From Colletes latitarsis (lineage: Eukaryota; Arthropoda; Insecta; Hymenoptera; Colletidae), in assembly GCF_051014445.1 (NCBI RefSeq), contig NC_135137.1:13827501-13891500 (forward strand): a DNA stretch of 64,000 nucleotides, given 5' to 3'. The notes under the pieces are model-generated. The model made no database searches. It was not told the DNA's origin and worked only from the letters and a program-made list of their open reading frames with translations. The position numbers and the translations under genes are program-made. Positions 35,317 to 50,413 of the stretch are shown here, piece by piece (position 1 is the first letter of the stretch; each line of letters starts with the position of its first letter).

Positions 35317-35320
35317 ATAC
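35317..35320. other. Target-site duplication ATAC, right
   Basis: This is the direct partner of 32013-32016. Satellite resumes in phase with the left side straight after it (CTTCGCATTTTTC), so no satellite was lost or gained at insertion. Confidence 0.88.
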
Positions 35321-38300
35321 CTTCGCATTTTTCACTTACTATTTGGCCAGATCCTGGCCTTTTTCTGGTTTGGATCACGTAGTAATGTGGTACCACACCA
35401 AAACAGTCAATGAAGCCCGTTTTCGTTCAATATTTTAGAGGATAACACCGGTTAGGTCTGGGTTACGTCTGATATTTGCAATCATCTGGCTCGTACTTTC
35501 GCATTTTTCGCATACTTGTTGGCAAGGTCCTGGATTTCCTCTGGTTTGGATCACTTAGTAATGTGGTACCACACTGAAACCGTCAACTAAGCCTGGATTT
35601 GATTAATAAAATTGAGGATAACACCGGTTAGGTTTCTGTGAATTCTGGTATTTGGAATCATCTGCCTCATACTTTCGCATTTTTCGCATACTTGCTGGCC
35701 AGATCCTGGCCTTTTTCTGGTTTCGATCGCATAGTAATGCGGTAACACACCGAAACAGTGAATTAAACCTGGTTGCGATTAATATTTTATTGGAAAACGC
35801 CGGTTATGTCTGGGTTAGGTCTGGTATTTGCAATCATCTGGCCCATACTTTCGCATTTTTCGCATACTTGCTGGCCAGATCCTGGCCTTTTTCTGGTTTC
35901 GATCGCGTAGTAATGTGGTACCACACCGAAACAGTGAATTAAACCTGGTTGCGATTAATATTTTATTGGAAAACGCCGGTTATGTCTGGGTTAGTTCTGG
36001 TATTTGCAATCATCTGGCTAATATTTTCGCATTTTTCGCATACTTGTAGGCCAGATCCTGGCCTTTATCTGGTTTGGATCACTTAGTAATGTGGTACCAC
36101 AACGAAACAGTCAATTAAACCTAGTTGCGGTTAATATTTTGGAGGATAATGCCGGTTATGTCTGGGTTAGGTCTGGCATTTGCAATCATCTGGCTCATAC
36201 TTTCGCATTTTTCGCATACTTGTGGGTCAGATCCTGGCCTTTTTCTCGTTTGGATCACGTAGTAATGTGATACCACACTGAAACAGTCACTTAAACCTGC
36301 ATGCGATTAATGTTTTAGAGGATAACGCCGGTTATGTCTGGGTTAGTTCTGGTATTTGTGATCATCTGGATCATACTTTCGCATTTTTCGCATACTTGTA
36401 AGCCAGATCCTGGGTATTTTCTGCTTTGGATCACGTAGAAATATGGTACCACACCGAAACAGTCTATTAAACCCGCCTGCGATTAATATAATACAGGATA
36501 ACGCCGGTTATGTTTGGGTTAGTTCTGGTATTTGTAATCATCTGGCTCATACTTTCGCATTTTTCGCACACATGTTGGCCAGATACTGGGTTTTGTCTGG
36601 TTTGGATCACGAAGTAATGTGGTACCACACCAAAACATCCAATGAAGCCTGTTTTTGTTCAATATTTTAGAGGATAACACCGGTTAGGTCTGGGTTACGT
36701 CTGATATTTGCAATCATCTGGCTCGTACTTTCGCATTTTTCGCATACTTGTTGGCCAGGTCCTGGATTTCCTCTGGTTTGGATCACTTAGTAATGTGGTA
36801 CCACACTGAAACCGTCAACTAAGCCTGGATTTGATTAATAAAATTGAGGATAACACCGGTTAGGTTTCTGTGAATTCTGGTATTTGGAATCATCTGCCTC
36901 ATACTTTCGCATTTTTCGCATACTTGCTGGCCAGATCCTGGCCTTTTTCTGGTTTCGATCACGTAGTAATGTGGTACCACACCGAAACAGTGAATTAAAC
37001 CTGGTTGCGATTAATATTTTATTGGAAAACGCCGGTTATGTCTGGGTTAGTTCTGGTATTTGCAATCATCTGGCTAATATTTTCGCATTTTTCGCATACT
37101 TGCTGGCCAGATCCTGGACTTTTTCTGGTTTGGATCACGTAGTAATGTGGTACCACACCGAAACAGTCAATTAAACCTGGTTGCGATTAATATTTTAGAG
37201 GATAACACCGGTTAGGCCAGGGTTACGTCTGATATTTGCAATCATCTGGCTCGTACTTTCGCATTTTTCGCATACTTGTTGGCCAGGTCCTCGGTTTCCT
37301 CTGGTTTGGATAACGAAGTAATGTGGTTCCACAACGAAACAGTCGATTAAACCTAGTTGCGGTTAATATTTTGGAGGATAACGCCGGTTATGTCTGAGTT
37401 AGGTCTGGTATTTGCTTACATCTAGCTCATACTTTCGCATTTTTCCCATACTTGTTGGCCAGATCCTGGCCTTTATCTGGTTTGGATCAGGTAGTAATAT
37501 GGTACCACACCGAAACAGTCAATGAAGCCTGTTATCGTTCAATATTTTAGACGATAACACCGGTTAGGTCTGGGTTATGTCTGATATTTGCAATCATCTG
37601 GCTCGTACTTTCGCATTTTTCGCATACTTGTTGGCCAGGTCCTGGATTTCCTCTGGTTTGGATAACGAAGTAATGTGGTTCCACAACGAAACAGTCAATT
37701 AAACCTAGTTGCGGTTAATATTTTGGAGGATAACGCCGGTTATGTCTGAGTTAGTTCTGGTATTTGCAATCATCTGGCTCATACCTTCGCATTTTTCGCA
37801 CACATGTTGGCCAGATCCCAGGGTTTATCTGGTTTGGATCACGTAGTAATGTGGTACCACACAGAAACAGTCAATTAAACCTGTTTCGGATTAATATTTT
37901 AGAGGATAACGCCGGTTATGTCTGGGTTAGGTCTGGTATTTGCAATCATCTGGCTCATACTATCGCATTTTTCGCACACATGTTGGCCAGATCCTGGGTT
38001 TTGTCTGGTTTGGATCACATAGTAATGTGGTACCACACACAAACAGTCAATTAACCCTGGTTGCGACTAATATTTTAGAGGATAACGCCGGTTATGTCTG
38101 GGATAGGTCTGGTAATTGGCACCATCTAGCTCATACTTTCGTATTTTTCGCATACTTGTTAGACAGATCCTGGCCTTTTTCTGGTTTGGATCACTTGGTA
38201 ATGTGGTACCACACTGAAACCGTCAACTAAGCCTGGATTTGATTAATAAAATTGAGGATAACACCGGTTAGGTTTCTGTGAATTGTGGTATTTGTAATCA

Positions 38301-39984
38301 TCTGCCTCATACTTTCGCATTTTTCGCATACTTGTTGGCCAGATCCTGGCCTTTTTCTGGTTTCGATCGCGTAGTAATGTGGTACCACACCGAAACAGTG
38401 AATTAAACCTGGTTGCGATTAATATTTTATTGGAAAACGCCGGTTATGTCTGGGTTAGTTCTGGTATTTGTGATCATCTGGCTCATACTTTCGCATTTTT
38501 CGCATAGTTGTTGGCCAGGTCCTGGCCTTTATCTGGTTTGGATCACGTAGTAATGTGGTACCACAACGAAACAGTCAAGTAAACCAGGTTCAGATTAATA
38601 TTTTATTGGAAAACGCCGGTTATGTCTGGGTTAGTTCAGGTATTTGCAATCATCTGTCTAATATTTTCGCATTTTTCGCATACTTGTTGGTCAGGTCCTG
38701 GGTTTCCTCTGGTTTGCATCACGTAGTAATGTGGTACCACAACGAAACAGTCAATTAAACCTAGTTGCGGTTAATATTTTGGAGGATAACGCCGGTTATG
38801 TCTGGGTTAGGTCTCGTATTTGACTACATCTAGCTCATACTTTCGCATTTTTCGCATACTTGATGGCCAGATCCTGGCCTTTTTCTGGTTTGGATCACGC
38901 AGTAATGTGGTACCACACCGAAAAAGTCAATTAAACCTGGTTGCGATAAATATTTTAGAGGACAACGCCGGTTATGTGTGGGTTAGTTCTGGTATTTGCA
39001 ATCATCTGCCCCATACTTTCTTATTTTTCGCATGCTTGCAGGCCAGATCCCGGGTTTTTTTCTGGCTATGTTCACGTATTAATGTCGTACCACACTGAAA
39101 CAGCAAATTAAACCTGGTTGTGATTAATATTTTAGAGGAAAACACCGGTTATGTCTGGGTTAGTTCTGGTATTTGCGATAATCTGGCTCATACTTTCGCA
39201 TTTTTCGCATACTTGTTGGCCAGATCCTGGCCTTTATCTGGTTTGGATGACGTAGTAATGTGATACCACACTGAAACAGTCTCTTAAACCTGGTTGCGAT
39301 TAATATTTTAGAGGAAAACACCGGTTATGTCTGGGTTAGTTCTGGTATTTGTGATCATCTGGCTCATACTTTTGCATTTTTCGCATAGTTGTTGGCCAGG
39401 TCCTGGGTTTCCTCTGGTTTGGATCACGTTGTAATGTGGTACCACAACGAAACAGTCAATTAAACCTAGTTGCGGTTAATATTTTGGAGGATAACGTCGG
39501 GTATGTCTGGGTTAGGTCTGGTATTTGCCTTCATGTAGCACATACTTTCGCATTTTTCGCATACTTGTTGGCCAGATCCTGGGATTTTTGTGGTTTGGAT
39601 GACGTAGTGACGTGATACCACACTGAAACAGTCTCTTAAACCTGGTTGCGATTAATATTTTAGAAGATACCGCCGGTTATGTCTGGGTTAGTTCTGGTAT
39701 TTGTGATCATCTGATTCATACTTTCGCATTTTTCGCATACTTGTTGGCCAGATCCTGGCCTTTTTCTGGTTTGGATGACGTAGTAATGTGGTACCACACC
39801 GAAACAGTCAATTAAACCTGGTTGCGATTAATATTTTAGAGGATAACACCGGTTAGGTCTGGGTTACGTCTGATATTTGCAATCATCTGGCTCGTAATTT
39901 CGCATTTTTCGCGTACTTGTTGGCCGGGTCCTGGGCTTCCTCTGGTTTGGATCAGGTAGTAATGTGGTACCACACCGAAACAGT

Positions 39985-42345
39985 CAATTAAACCTGGTTG
40001 CGATTAATATTTTAGAGGATAACACCGGCTAGGTCTGGGTTACGTCTGATATTTGCAATCATCTGGCTCGTACATTCGCATTTTTCGCATACTTGTTGGC
40101 CAGTTCCTGGGTTTCCTCTGGTATGGATCACGTAGTAATGTGGTACCACAACGAAACAGTCAATTAAACCTAGTTCCGATTAATATTTTAGAGGAAAACA
40201 CCGGTTATGACTGGGTTAGTTCTGGTATTTGTGATCATCTGGCTCATACTTTCGCAATTTCCGCATACTTGAATGGCCAGATCCTGCGTTTTTTCTAGTT
40301 AGGATCACGTATTAATGTCGTACCACACCGAAACAGTCAATTCAACCTCGTTCCGATCAATACCTTAGAGGATAACACTGGTTATGTTTGCGTTATGTCT
40401 GATATTTGCAATCATCTGGCTCATACCTTCGCATTTTTCGCACACTTGTAAGCCAGATCCTGGGTTTTTTCTGCTTTGGATCTCGTAGTAATGTGGTACC
40501 ACACTGAAACAGTCAATTAATCCAGGTTCCGGTTAATATTTTATTGGAAAACGCCGGTTATGACTGGGTTAGTTCTAGTGTTTGCAATCATCTGGCTAAT
40601 ATTTTCGCATTTTTTGCATACTTGTTGGCCAGATCGTGGCCTTTTACTGGTTTGCATCACGTAGTAATGTGGTACCACACCAAAACAGTCAATGAAGCCT
40701 GTTTTCGTTCAATATTTTAGAGGATAACACCGGTTAGGTCTGGGTTACCTCTGATATTTGCAATCATCCGGCTCGTACATTCGCATTTTTCGCATACTTG
40801 TTGGCCAGATCCTGGCCTTTTTCTGGTTTGGATGACGTAGTAATGTGATACCACACTGAAACAGTCTCTTAAACCTGGGTGCGATTAATATTTTACAGGA
40901 TAACGCCGGTTATGTCTGGGTTAGTTCTGGTTACTGTAATCATCTGGCTAATATTTTCGCATTTTTTGCATACTTGTTGGCCAGATCGTGGCCTTTTTCT
41001 GGTTTGGATCACGTAGTAATGTGGTACCACACCGAAACAGTCAACGAAGCCTGTTATCGTTCAATATTTTAGAGGATAACACCGGGTACGTCTGGGATAC
41101 GTCTGATATTTGCTATCATCTAGCTCATACTTTCGCATTTTTCGCATACTTGTTGGCCAGATCCTGGCCTTTTTCTGGTTTGGATGACGTAGTAATGTGA
41201 TACCACACTGAAACAGTCTCTTAAACCTGGGTGCGATTAATATTTTACAGGATAACGCCGGTTATGTCTGGGTTAGTTCTGGTTACTGTAATCATCTGGC
41301 TCATACTTTCGCATTTTTCGCATACTTGTTGGCCAAATCGTGGCCTTTTTCTGGTTTGGATCACGTAGTAATGTGGTACCACACCAAAACAGTCAATGAA
41401 GCCTGTTTTCGTTCAATATTTTAGAGAATAACACCGGTTAGGTCTGGGTTACCTCTGATATTTGCAATCATCTGGCTCGTACATTCGCATTTTTCGCATA
41501 CATGTTGGCCAGTTCCTGGGTTTCCTCTGGTTTGGATCACGTAGTAATGTGGTACCACACCGAAACAGTCAATTCAACCTCGTTTCGATCAATATCTTAG
41601 AGGATAACACTGGTTATGTTTGCGTTATGTCTGATATTTGCAATAAACTGGCTCATACCTTCGCATTTTTCGCACACTTGTAAGCCAGATCCTGGGTTTT
41701 TTCTGCTTTGGATCTCGTAGTAATGTGGTACCACACTGAAGCTGTCAATTAAACCAGGTTCCGGTTAATATTTTATTGGAAAACGCCGGTTATGACTGGG
41801 TTAGTTCTGGTGTTTGCAATCATCTGGCTAATATTTTCGCATTTTTTGCATACTTGTTGGCCAGATCGTGGCCTTCTTCTGGTTTGGATCACGTAGTAAT
41901 GTGGTACCACACCAAAACAGTCAATGAAGCCTGTTTTCGTTAAATATTTTAGAGGATAACACCGGTTAGGTCTGGGTTACCTCTGATATTTGCAATCATC
42001 CGGCTCGTACATTCGCATTTTTCGCATACTTGTTGGACAGGTTCTGGATTTCCTCTGGTTTGGACCACGTAGTAATGTGGTACCACAACGAAACAGTCAA
42101 TTAAACCTAGTTGCGGTTAATAATTTGGTGGATAACGCCGGTTATGTCTGGGTTAGGTCTGGTATTTGCCTTCATCTAGCTCATACTTTCGCATTTTTCG
42201 CATACTTGTAGGCCAGACCCTGGCCTTTTTCTGGTTTCGATGACGTAGTAATGTGATACCACACTGAAACAGTCTCTTAAACCTGGTTGCGATTAATATT
42301 TTACAAGATAACGCCGGTTATGTCTGGGTTAGTTCTGGTATTTGA
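39985..42345 (+). repeat. Composite block A-B-C, copy 1
   Basis: Three consecutive sub-blocks recur downstream in the same order: A 39985-40640 at 42451-43106 (offset 2466), B 40660-41500 at 43832-44672 (offset 3172), and C 41470-42345 at about 45171-46046 (offset 3701). The offset grows by four and then three monomers, so extra monomers lie between sub-blocks in the second copy. Confidence 0.75.
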
Positions 42346-42450
42346 AATCATCTGATTCATACTTTGGTAATTTCCGCATACTTGAATGGCCAGATCCTGC
42401 GTTTTTTCTGGTTAGGATCACGTATTAATGTCGTACCACACCGAAACAGT

Positions 42451-45400
42451 CAATTAAACCTGGTTGCGATTAATATTTTAGAGGATAACACCGGCTAGGT
42501 CTGGGTTACGTCTGATATTTGCAATCATCTGGCTCGTACTTTCGCATTTTTCGCATACTTGTTGGCCAGTTCCTGGGTTTCCTCTGGTATGGATCACGTA
42601 GTAATGTGGTACCACAACGAAACAGTCAATTAAACCTAGTTCCGATTAATATTTTAGAGGAAAACACCGGTTATGACTGGGTTAGTTCTGGTATTTGTGA
42701 TCATCTGGCTCATATTTTCGCAATTTCCGCATACTTGAATGGCCAGATCCTGCGTTTTTTCTAGTTAGGATCACGTATTAATGTCGTACCACACCGAAAC
42801 AGTCAATTCAACCTCGTTTCGATCAATACCTTAGAGGATAACACTGGTTATGTTTGCGTTCTGTCTGATATTTGCAATCATCTGGCTCATACCTTCGCAT
42901 TTTTCGCACACTTGTAAGCCAGATCCTGGGTTTTTTCTGCTTTGGATCTCGTAGTAATGTGGTACCACACTGAAACAGTCAATTAATCCAGGTTCCGGTT
43001 AATATTTTATTGGAAAACGCCGGTTATGACTGGGTTAGTTCTGGTGTTTGCAATCATCTGGCTAATATTTTCGCATTTTTTGCATACTTGTTGGCCAGAT
43101 CGTGGCCTTTTACTGGTTTGGATGACGTAGTAATGTGATACCACACTGAAACAGTCTCTTAAACCTGGGTGCGATTAATATTTTACAGGATAACGCCGGT
43201 TATGTCTGGGTTAGTTCTGGTATTTGTGATCATCTGATTCATACTTTGGTAATTTCCGCATACTTGAATGGCCAGATCCTGCGTTTTTTCTGGTTAGGAT
43301 CACGTATTAATGTCGTACCACACCGAAACTGTCAATTCAACCTGGTTGCGATTAATATTTTAGAGGATAACACCGGCTAGGTCTGGGTTACGTCTGATAT
43401 TTGCAATCATCTGGCTCGTACTTTCGCATTTTTCGCATACTTGTTGGCCAGATCCTGGCCTTTTTCTGGTTTGGATGACGTAGTAATGTGATACCACACT
43501 GAAACAGTCTCTTAAACCTGGGTGCGATTAATATTTTACAGGATAACGCCGGTTATGTCTGGGTTAGTTCTGGTATTTGTGATCATCTGATTCATACTTT
43601 GGTAATTTCCGCATACTTGAATGGCCAGATCCTGCGTTTTTTCTGGTTAGGATCACGTATTAATGTCGTACCACACCGAAACTGTCAATTCAACCTGGTT
43701 GCGATTAATATTTTAGAGGATAACACCGGCTAGGTCTGGGTTACGTCTGATATTTGCAATCATCTGGCTCGTACTTTCGCATTTTTCGCATACTTGTTGG
43801 CCAGATCCTGGCCTTTTTCTGGTTTGGATCACGTAGTAATGTGGAACCACTCCAAAACAGTCAATGAAGCCTGTTTTCGTTCAATATTTTAGAGGATAAC
43901 ACCGGTTAGGTCTGGGTTACCTCTGATATTTGCAATCATCCGGCTCGTACATTCGCATTTTTCGCATACTTGTTGGCCAGATCCTGGCCTTTTTCTGGTT
44001 TGGATGACGTAGTAATGTGATACCACACTGAAACAGTCTCTTAAACCTGGGTGCGATTAATATTTTACAGGATAACGCCGGTTATGTCTGGGTTAGTTCT
44101 GGTTACTGTAATCATCTGGCTAATATTTTCGCATTTTTTGCATACTTGTTGGCCAGATCGTGGCCTTTTTCTGGTTTGGATCACGTAGTAATGTGGTACC
44201 ACACCGAAACAGTCAACGAAGCCTGTTATCGTTCAATATTTTAGAGGATAACACCGGGTACGTCTGGGATACGTCTGATATTTGCTATCATCTAGCTCAT
44301 ACTTTCGCATTTTTCGCATACTTGTTGGCCAGATCCTGGCCTTTTTCTGGTTTGGATGACGTAGTAATGTGATACCACACTGAAACAGTCTCTTAAACCT
44401 GGGTGCGATTAATATTTTACAGGATAACGCCGGTTATGTCTGGGTTAGTTCTGGTTACTGTAATCATCTGGCTCATACTTTCGCATTTTTCGCATACTTG
44501 TTGGCCAAATCGTGGCCTTTTTCTGGTTTGGATCACGTAGTAATGTGGTACCACACCAAAACAGTCAATGAAGCCTGTTTTCGTTCAATATTTTAGAGGA
44601 TAACACCGGTTAGGTCTGGGTTACCTCTGATATTTGCAATCATCTGGCTCGTACATTCGCATTTTTCGCATACTTGTTGGACAGGTTCTGGATTTCCTCT
44701 GGTTTGAACCACGTAGTAATGTGGTACCACAACGAAACAGTCAATTAAACCTAGATGCGGTTAATATTTTGGAGGATAACGCCGGTTATGTCTGGGTTAG
44801 GTCTGGTATTTGCCTTCATCTAGCACATACTTTCGCATTTTTCGCATACTTGTTGGCCAGACCCTGGCCTTTTTCTGGTTTCGATGTCGTAGTAATGTGA
44901 TACCACACTGAAACAGTCTCTTAAACCTGGTTGCGATTAATATTTTACAAGATAACGCCGGTTATGTCTGGGTTAGTTCTGGTATTTGTGATCATCTGAT
45001 TCATACTTTGGTAATTTCCGCATACTTGAATGGCCAGATCCTGCGTTTTTTCTGGTTAGGATCACGTATTAATGTCGTACCACACCGAAACTGTCAATTC
45101 AACCTGGTTGCGATTAATATTTTAGAGGATAACACCGGCTAGGTCTGGGTTACGTCTGATATTTGCAATCATCTGGCTCGTACTTTCGCATTTTTCGCAT
45201 ACATGTTGGCCAGTTCCTGGGTTTCCTCTGGTTTGGATCACGTAGTAATGTGGTACCACACCGAAACAGTCAATTCAACCTCGTTTCGATCAATATCCTA
45301 GAGGATAACACTGGTTATGTTTGCGTTATGTCTGATATTTGCAATAAACTGGCTCATACCTTCGCATTTTTCGCACACTTGTAAGCCAGATCCTGGGTTT

Positions 45401-46046
45401 TTTCTGCTTTGGATCTCGTAGTAATGTGGTACCACACTGAAGCTGTCAATTAAACCAGGTTCCGGTTAATATTTTATTGGAAAACGCCGGTTATGACTGG
45501 GTTAGTTCTGGTGTTTGCAATCATCTGGCTAATATTTTCGCATTTTTTGCATACTTGTTGGCCAGATCGTGGCCTTTTTCTGGTTTGGATCACGTAGTAA
45601 TGTGGTACCACACCAAAACAGTCAATGAAGCCTGTTTTCGTTAAATATTTTAGAGGATAACACCGGTTAGGTCTGGGTTACCTCTGATATTTGCAATCAT
45701 CCGGCTCGTACATTCGCATTTTTCGCATACTTGTTGGACAGGTTCTGGATTTCCTCTGGTTTGGACCACGTAGTAATGTGGTACCACAACGAAACAGTCA
45801 ATTAAACCTAGTTGCGGTTAATAATTTGGTGGATAACGCCGGTTATGTCTGGGTTAGGTCTGGTATTTGCCTTCATCTAGCTCATACTTTCGCATTTTTC
45901 GCATACTTGTTGGTCAGATCCTGGCCTTTTTCTGGTTTGGATGACGTAGTAATGTGATACCACACTGAAACAGTCTCTTAAACCTGGTTGCGATTAATAT
46001 TTTACAAGATAACGCCGGTTATGTCTGGGTTAGTTCTGGTATTTGT
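42451..46046 (+). repeat. Composite block A'-B'-C', copy 2 (expanded)
   Basis: It has the same order as 39985-42345, lengthened mainly by the dimer duplication at 43121-43826 and by monomers of the same type at 44880-45170. Parts of A recur again near 46050-46450 and 50420-51010, so the type has spread further along the array. Confidence 0.75.
43121..43826 (+). repeat. 2-monomer (353-bp) tandem duplication
   Basis: 43121-43473 is followed by a near-exact copy at 43474-43826, both starting GATGACGTAG and including CATACTTTGGTAATTTCC and GAAACTGTCAATTCAACC. A third partial unit starts near 44005. Confidence 0.85.
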
Positions 46047-46504
46047 GATCATCTGGCTCATACTTTCGCAATTTCCGCATACTTGAATGGCCAGATCCTG
46101 CGTTTTTTCTAGTTAGGATCACGTATTAATGTCGTACCACACCGAAACAGACAATTCAACCTCGTTTCGATCAATATCTTAGAGGATAACACTGGTTATG
46201 TTTGCGTTATGTCTGATATTTGCAATCATCTGGCTCATACCTTCGCATTTTTCGCACACTTGTAAGCCAGATCCTGGGTTTTCTCTGCTTTGGATCTCGT
46301 AGTAATGTGGTACCACACTAAAACAGTCAATTAAACCAGGTTGCGGTTAATATTTTATTGGAAAACGCCGGTTATGACTGGGTTAGTTCTGGTGTTTGCA
46401 ATCATCTGGCTAATATTTTCGCATTTTTTGCATACTTGTTGGCCAGATCGTGGCCTTTATCTGGTTTGGATCACGTAGTAATATGGTACCACACTGAAAC
46501 AGTC

Positions 46505-47255
46505 AATTGAACCTGGTTGCGATTAATATTTTAGAGGATAACACCGGTTAGGTCTGGGTTACGCCTGATATTTGCAATCATCTGGCTCGTACTTTCGCAT
46601 TTTTCGCATACTTGTTGGCCAGGTCCTGGGTTTCCTCTGGTTTGGATCACGTAGTAATGTGGGACCACGACGAAACAGTCAATCAAACTTAGTTGCGGTT
46701 AATATTTTGGAGGATAACGCCGGTTATGTCTGGGTTAGTTCTGGTAACTGTAATCATCTGGCTCATACTTTCGCATTTTTCGCATACTTGTTGTCCAGAT
46801 CCTGGGTTTTTTCTGGTTTGGATCAGGTAGTAATGTGGTTCCACAACGGAACAGTCTATTAAACCCGGTTACGATTAATATGATACAGGATAACGCCGGT
46901 TAGGTCTGGTATTTGCCTTCATCTAGCACATACTTTCGCATTTTTCGCATACTTGTTGGCCAGACCCTGGCCTTTTTCTGGTTTCGATGACGTAGTAATG
47001 TGATACCACACTGAAACAGTCTCTTACACCTGGTTGCGATTAATATTTTACAAGATAACGCCGGTTATGTCTGGGTTAGTTCTGGTATTTGTGATCATCT
47101 GATTCATACTTTCGTAATTTCCGCATACTTGAATGGCCAGATCCTGCGTTTTTTCTGGTTAGGATCACGTATTAATGTCGTACCACACCGAAACAGTCAA
47201 TTCAACCTGGTTGCGATTAATATTTTAGAGGATAACACCGGCTAGGTCTGGGTTA
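46505..47255 (+). repeat. GTGGGACCACG variant block, copy 1
   Basis: It matches 49663-50413 at an offset of 3158 bp and part of 51238-51690 at a further 1575 bp. It carries the GTGGGACCACGACG form of the palindrome (46659) and a monomer shortened to a single 11-bp unit (46899-46909). Confidence 0.75.
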
Positions 47256-49662
47256 CCTCTGATATTTGCAATCATCTGGCTCATACCTTCGCATTTTTCG
47301 CACACTTGTAAGCCAGATCCTGGGTTTTTTCTGCTTTGGATCTCGTAGTAATGTGGTACCACACTGAAGCTGTCAATTAAACCAGGTTCCGGTTAATATT
47401 TTATTGGAAAACGCCGGTTATGACTGGGTTAGTTCTGGTGTTTGCAATCATCTGGCTAATATTTTCGCATTTTTTCCATACTTGTTGGCCAGATCGTGGC
47501 CTTTTTCTGGTTTGGATCACGTAGTAATGTGGTACCACACCAAAACAGTCAATGAAGCCTGTTTTCGTTCAATATTTTAGAGGATAACACCGGTTAGGTC
47601 TGGGTTACCTCTGATATTTGCAATCATCCGGCTCGTACATTCGCATTTTTCGCATACTTGTTGGACAGGTTCTGGATTTCCTCTGGTTTGGACCACGTAG
47701 TAATGTGGTACCACAACGAAAGAGTCAATTAAACCTAGTTGCGGTTAATAATTTGGTGGATAACGCCGGTTATGTCTGGGTTAGGTCTGGTATTTGCCTT
47801 CATCTAGCTCATACTTTCGCATTTTTCGCTTACTTGTTGGTCAGATCCTGGCCTTTTTCTGGGTTGGATGACGTAGTAATGTATTACCACACTGAAACAG
47901 TCTCTTAAACCTGTGTGCGATTAATATTTTAGAGGATAACGCCGGTTATGTCTGGGATAGGTCTGGTAATTGCCAACATCTAGCTCATACTTTCGTATTT
48001 TTCGCATACTTGTTAGACAGATCCTGGCCTTTTTGCGGTTTGGATCACGCAGTAATGTGGTACCACACCGAAACAGTCAATCAAACTTAGTTGCGGTTAA
48101 TATTTTGGAGGATAACGCCGGTTATGTCTGGGTTAGTTCTGGTAACTGTAATCATCTGGCTCATACTTTCGCATTTTTCGCATACTTGTTGTCCAGATCC
48201 TGGGTTTTTTCTGGTTTGGATCAGGTAGTAATGTGGTTCCACAACGAAACAGTCAATTAAACCTGGTTGCGGTTAATATTTTGGAGGATAACGCCGGTTA
48301 TGTCTGGGTTAGGTATGGTATTTGACTTCATCTAGCTCATACTTTCGCATTTTTCGCATACTTGTTGGCCAGATCGTGGCCTTTATCTGGTTTGGATCAC
48401 GTAGTAATATGGTACCACACTGAAACAGTCAATAGAACCTGGTTGCGATTAATATTTTAGAGGATAACACCGGTTAGGTCTGGGTTACGCCTGATATTTG
48501 CAATCATCTGGCTCGTACATTCGCATTTTTCGCATACTTGTTGGACAGGTTCTGGATTTCCTCTGGTTTGAACCACGTAGTAATGTGGTACCACAACGAA
48601 ACCGTCAATTAAACCTAGTTGCGGTTAATATTTTGGAGGATAACGCCGGTTATGTCTGGGTTAGGTCTGGTATTTGCCTTCATCTAGCACATACTTTCGC
48701 ATTTTTCGCATACTTGTTGGCCAGACCCTGGCCTTTTTCTGGTTTCGATGACGTAGTAATGTGATACCACACTGAAACAGTCTCTTAAACCTGGTTGCGA
48801 TTAATATTTTACAAGATAACGCCGGTTATGTCTGGGTTAGTTCTGGTATTTGTGATCATCTGATTCATACTTCCGTAATTTCCGCATACTTGAATGGCCA
48901 GATCCTGCGTTTTTTCTGGTTAGGCTCACGTATTAATGTCGTACCACACCGAAACAGTCAATTCAACCTGGTTGCGATTAATATTTTAGGGGATAACGCC
49001 TGTTATGTCTGGGTTAGTTCTGGTAATTGTAATGATCTGGCTCATGCTTTCGCATTTTTCGCATGCTTGGTGGCCAGATCCTGGGTTTTGTCTGGTTTGG
49101 ATCACGTAGTAATGTAGTACCACACTGAAACAGTCAATTAAACCTGGTTGCGATAAATATTTTACAGGAAAAACCGGTTATGTCTGGGTTTGTTCTGGTA
49201 TTTGTAATCATCTGGCTCGTACTATCGCATTTCCCTCATACTTGTAGGCCAGATCCTGGCTTTTATCTGGTTTGGATCACGTAGTAATATGGTGCCACAC
49301 TGAAACATTCAATTAAACCAGGTTCCGATTAATATTTTATTGGAAAACGCCGGTTACGTCTGGGTTAGTTCTGGAATTTGCAATCATCTGGCTAATATTT
49401 TCGCATTTTTCGCATACTTGTAGGACAGATCCTGGGTTTTGTCTGGTTTGGATCACGTAGTAATGTTGTACCACACTGAAACAGTCAATTAAACTTCGTT
49501 CGGAATAATATTTTAGAGGATAACGCCGGTTATGTCTGGGTTAGGTCTGGTATTTGCAATCATCAGGCTCATACTTTCGCATTTTTCGCATACTTGTGGG
49601 CCAGATCCTGGCCTTTTTCAGGTTTGGATCTCGTAGTAATGTGGTACCACACCGAAACAGTT

Positions 49663-50413
49663 AATTGAACCTGGTTGCGATTAATATTTTAGAGGATAAC
49701 ACCGGTTAGGTCTGGGTTACGCCTGATATTTGCAATCATCTGGCTCGTACTTTCGCATTTTTCGCATACTTGTTGGCCAGGTCCTGGGTTTCCTCTGGTT
49801 TGGATCACGTAGTAATGTGGGACCACGACGAAACAGTCAATCAAACTTAGTTGCGGTTAATATTTTGGAGGATAACGCCGGTTATGTCTGGGTTAGTTCT
49901 GGTAACTGTAATCATCTGGCTCATACTTTCGCATTTTTCGCATACTTGTTGTCCAGATCCTGGGTTTTTTCTGGTTTGGATCAGGTAGTAATGTGGTTCC
50001 ACAACGGAACAGTCTATTAAACCCGGTTACGATTAATATGATACAGGATAACGCCGGTTAGGTCTGGTATTTGCCTTCATCTAGCACATACTTTCGCATT
50101 TTTCGCATACTTGTTGGCCAGACCCTGGCCTTTTTCTGGTTTCGATGACGTAGTAATGTGATACCACACTGAAACAGTCTCTTAAACCTGGTTGCGATTA
50201 ATATTTTACAATATAACGCCGGTTATGTCTGGGTTAGTTCTGGTATTTGTGATCATCTGATTCATACTTTCGTAATTTCCGCATACTTGAATGGCCAGAT
50301 CCTGCGTTTTTCCTGGTTAGGATCACGTATTAATGTCGTACCACACCGAAACAGTCAATTCAACCTGGTTGCGATTAATATTTTAGAGGATAACACCGGC
50401 TAGGTCTGGGTTA
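49663..50413 (+). repeat. GTGGGACCACG variant block, copy 2
   Basis: It has the same monomer order as 46505-47255, including the short single-unit monomer near 50055. Shorter relatives lie at 51238-51690 and 52090-52320, and later versions with GTGGGACCACA at about 53490 and 57705. Confidence 0.75.
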
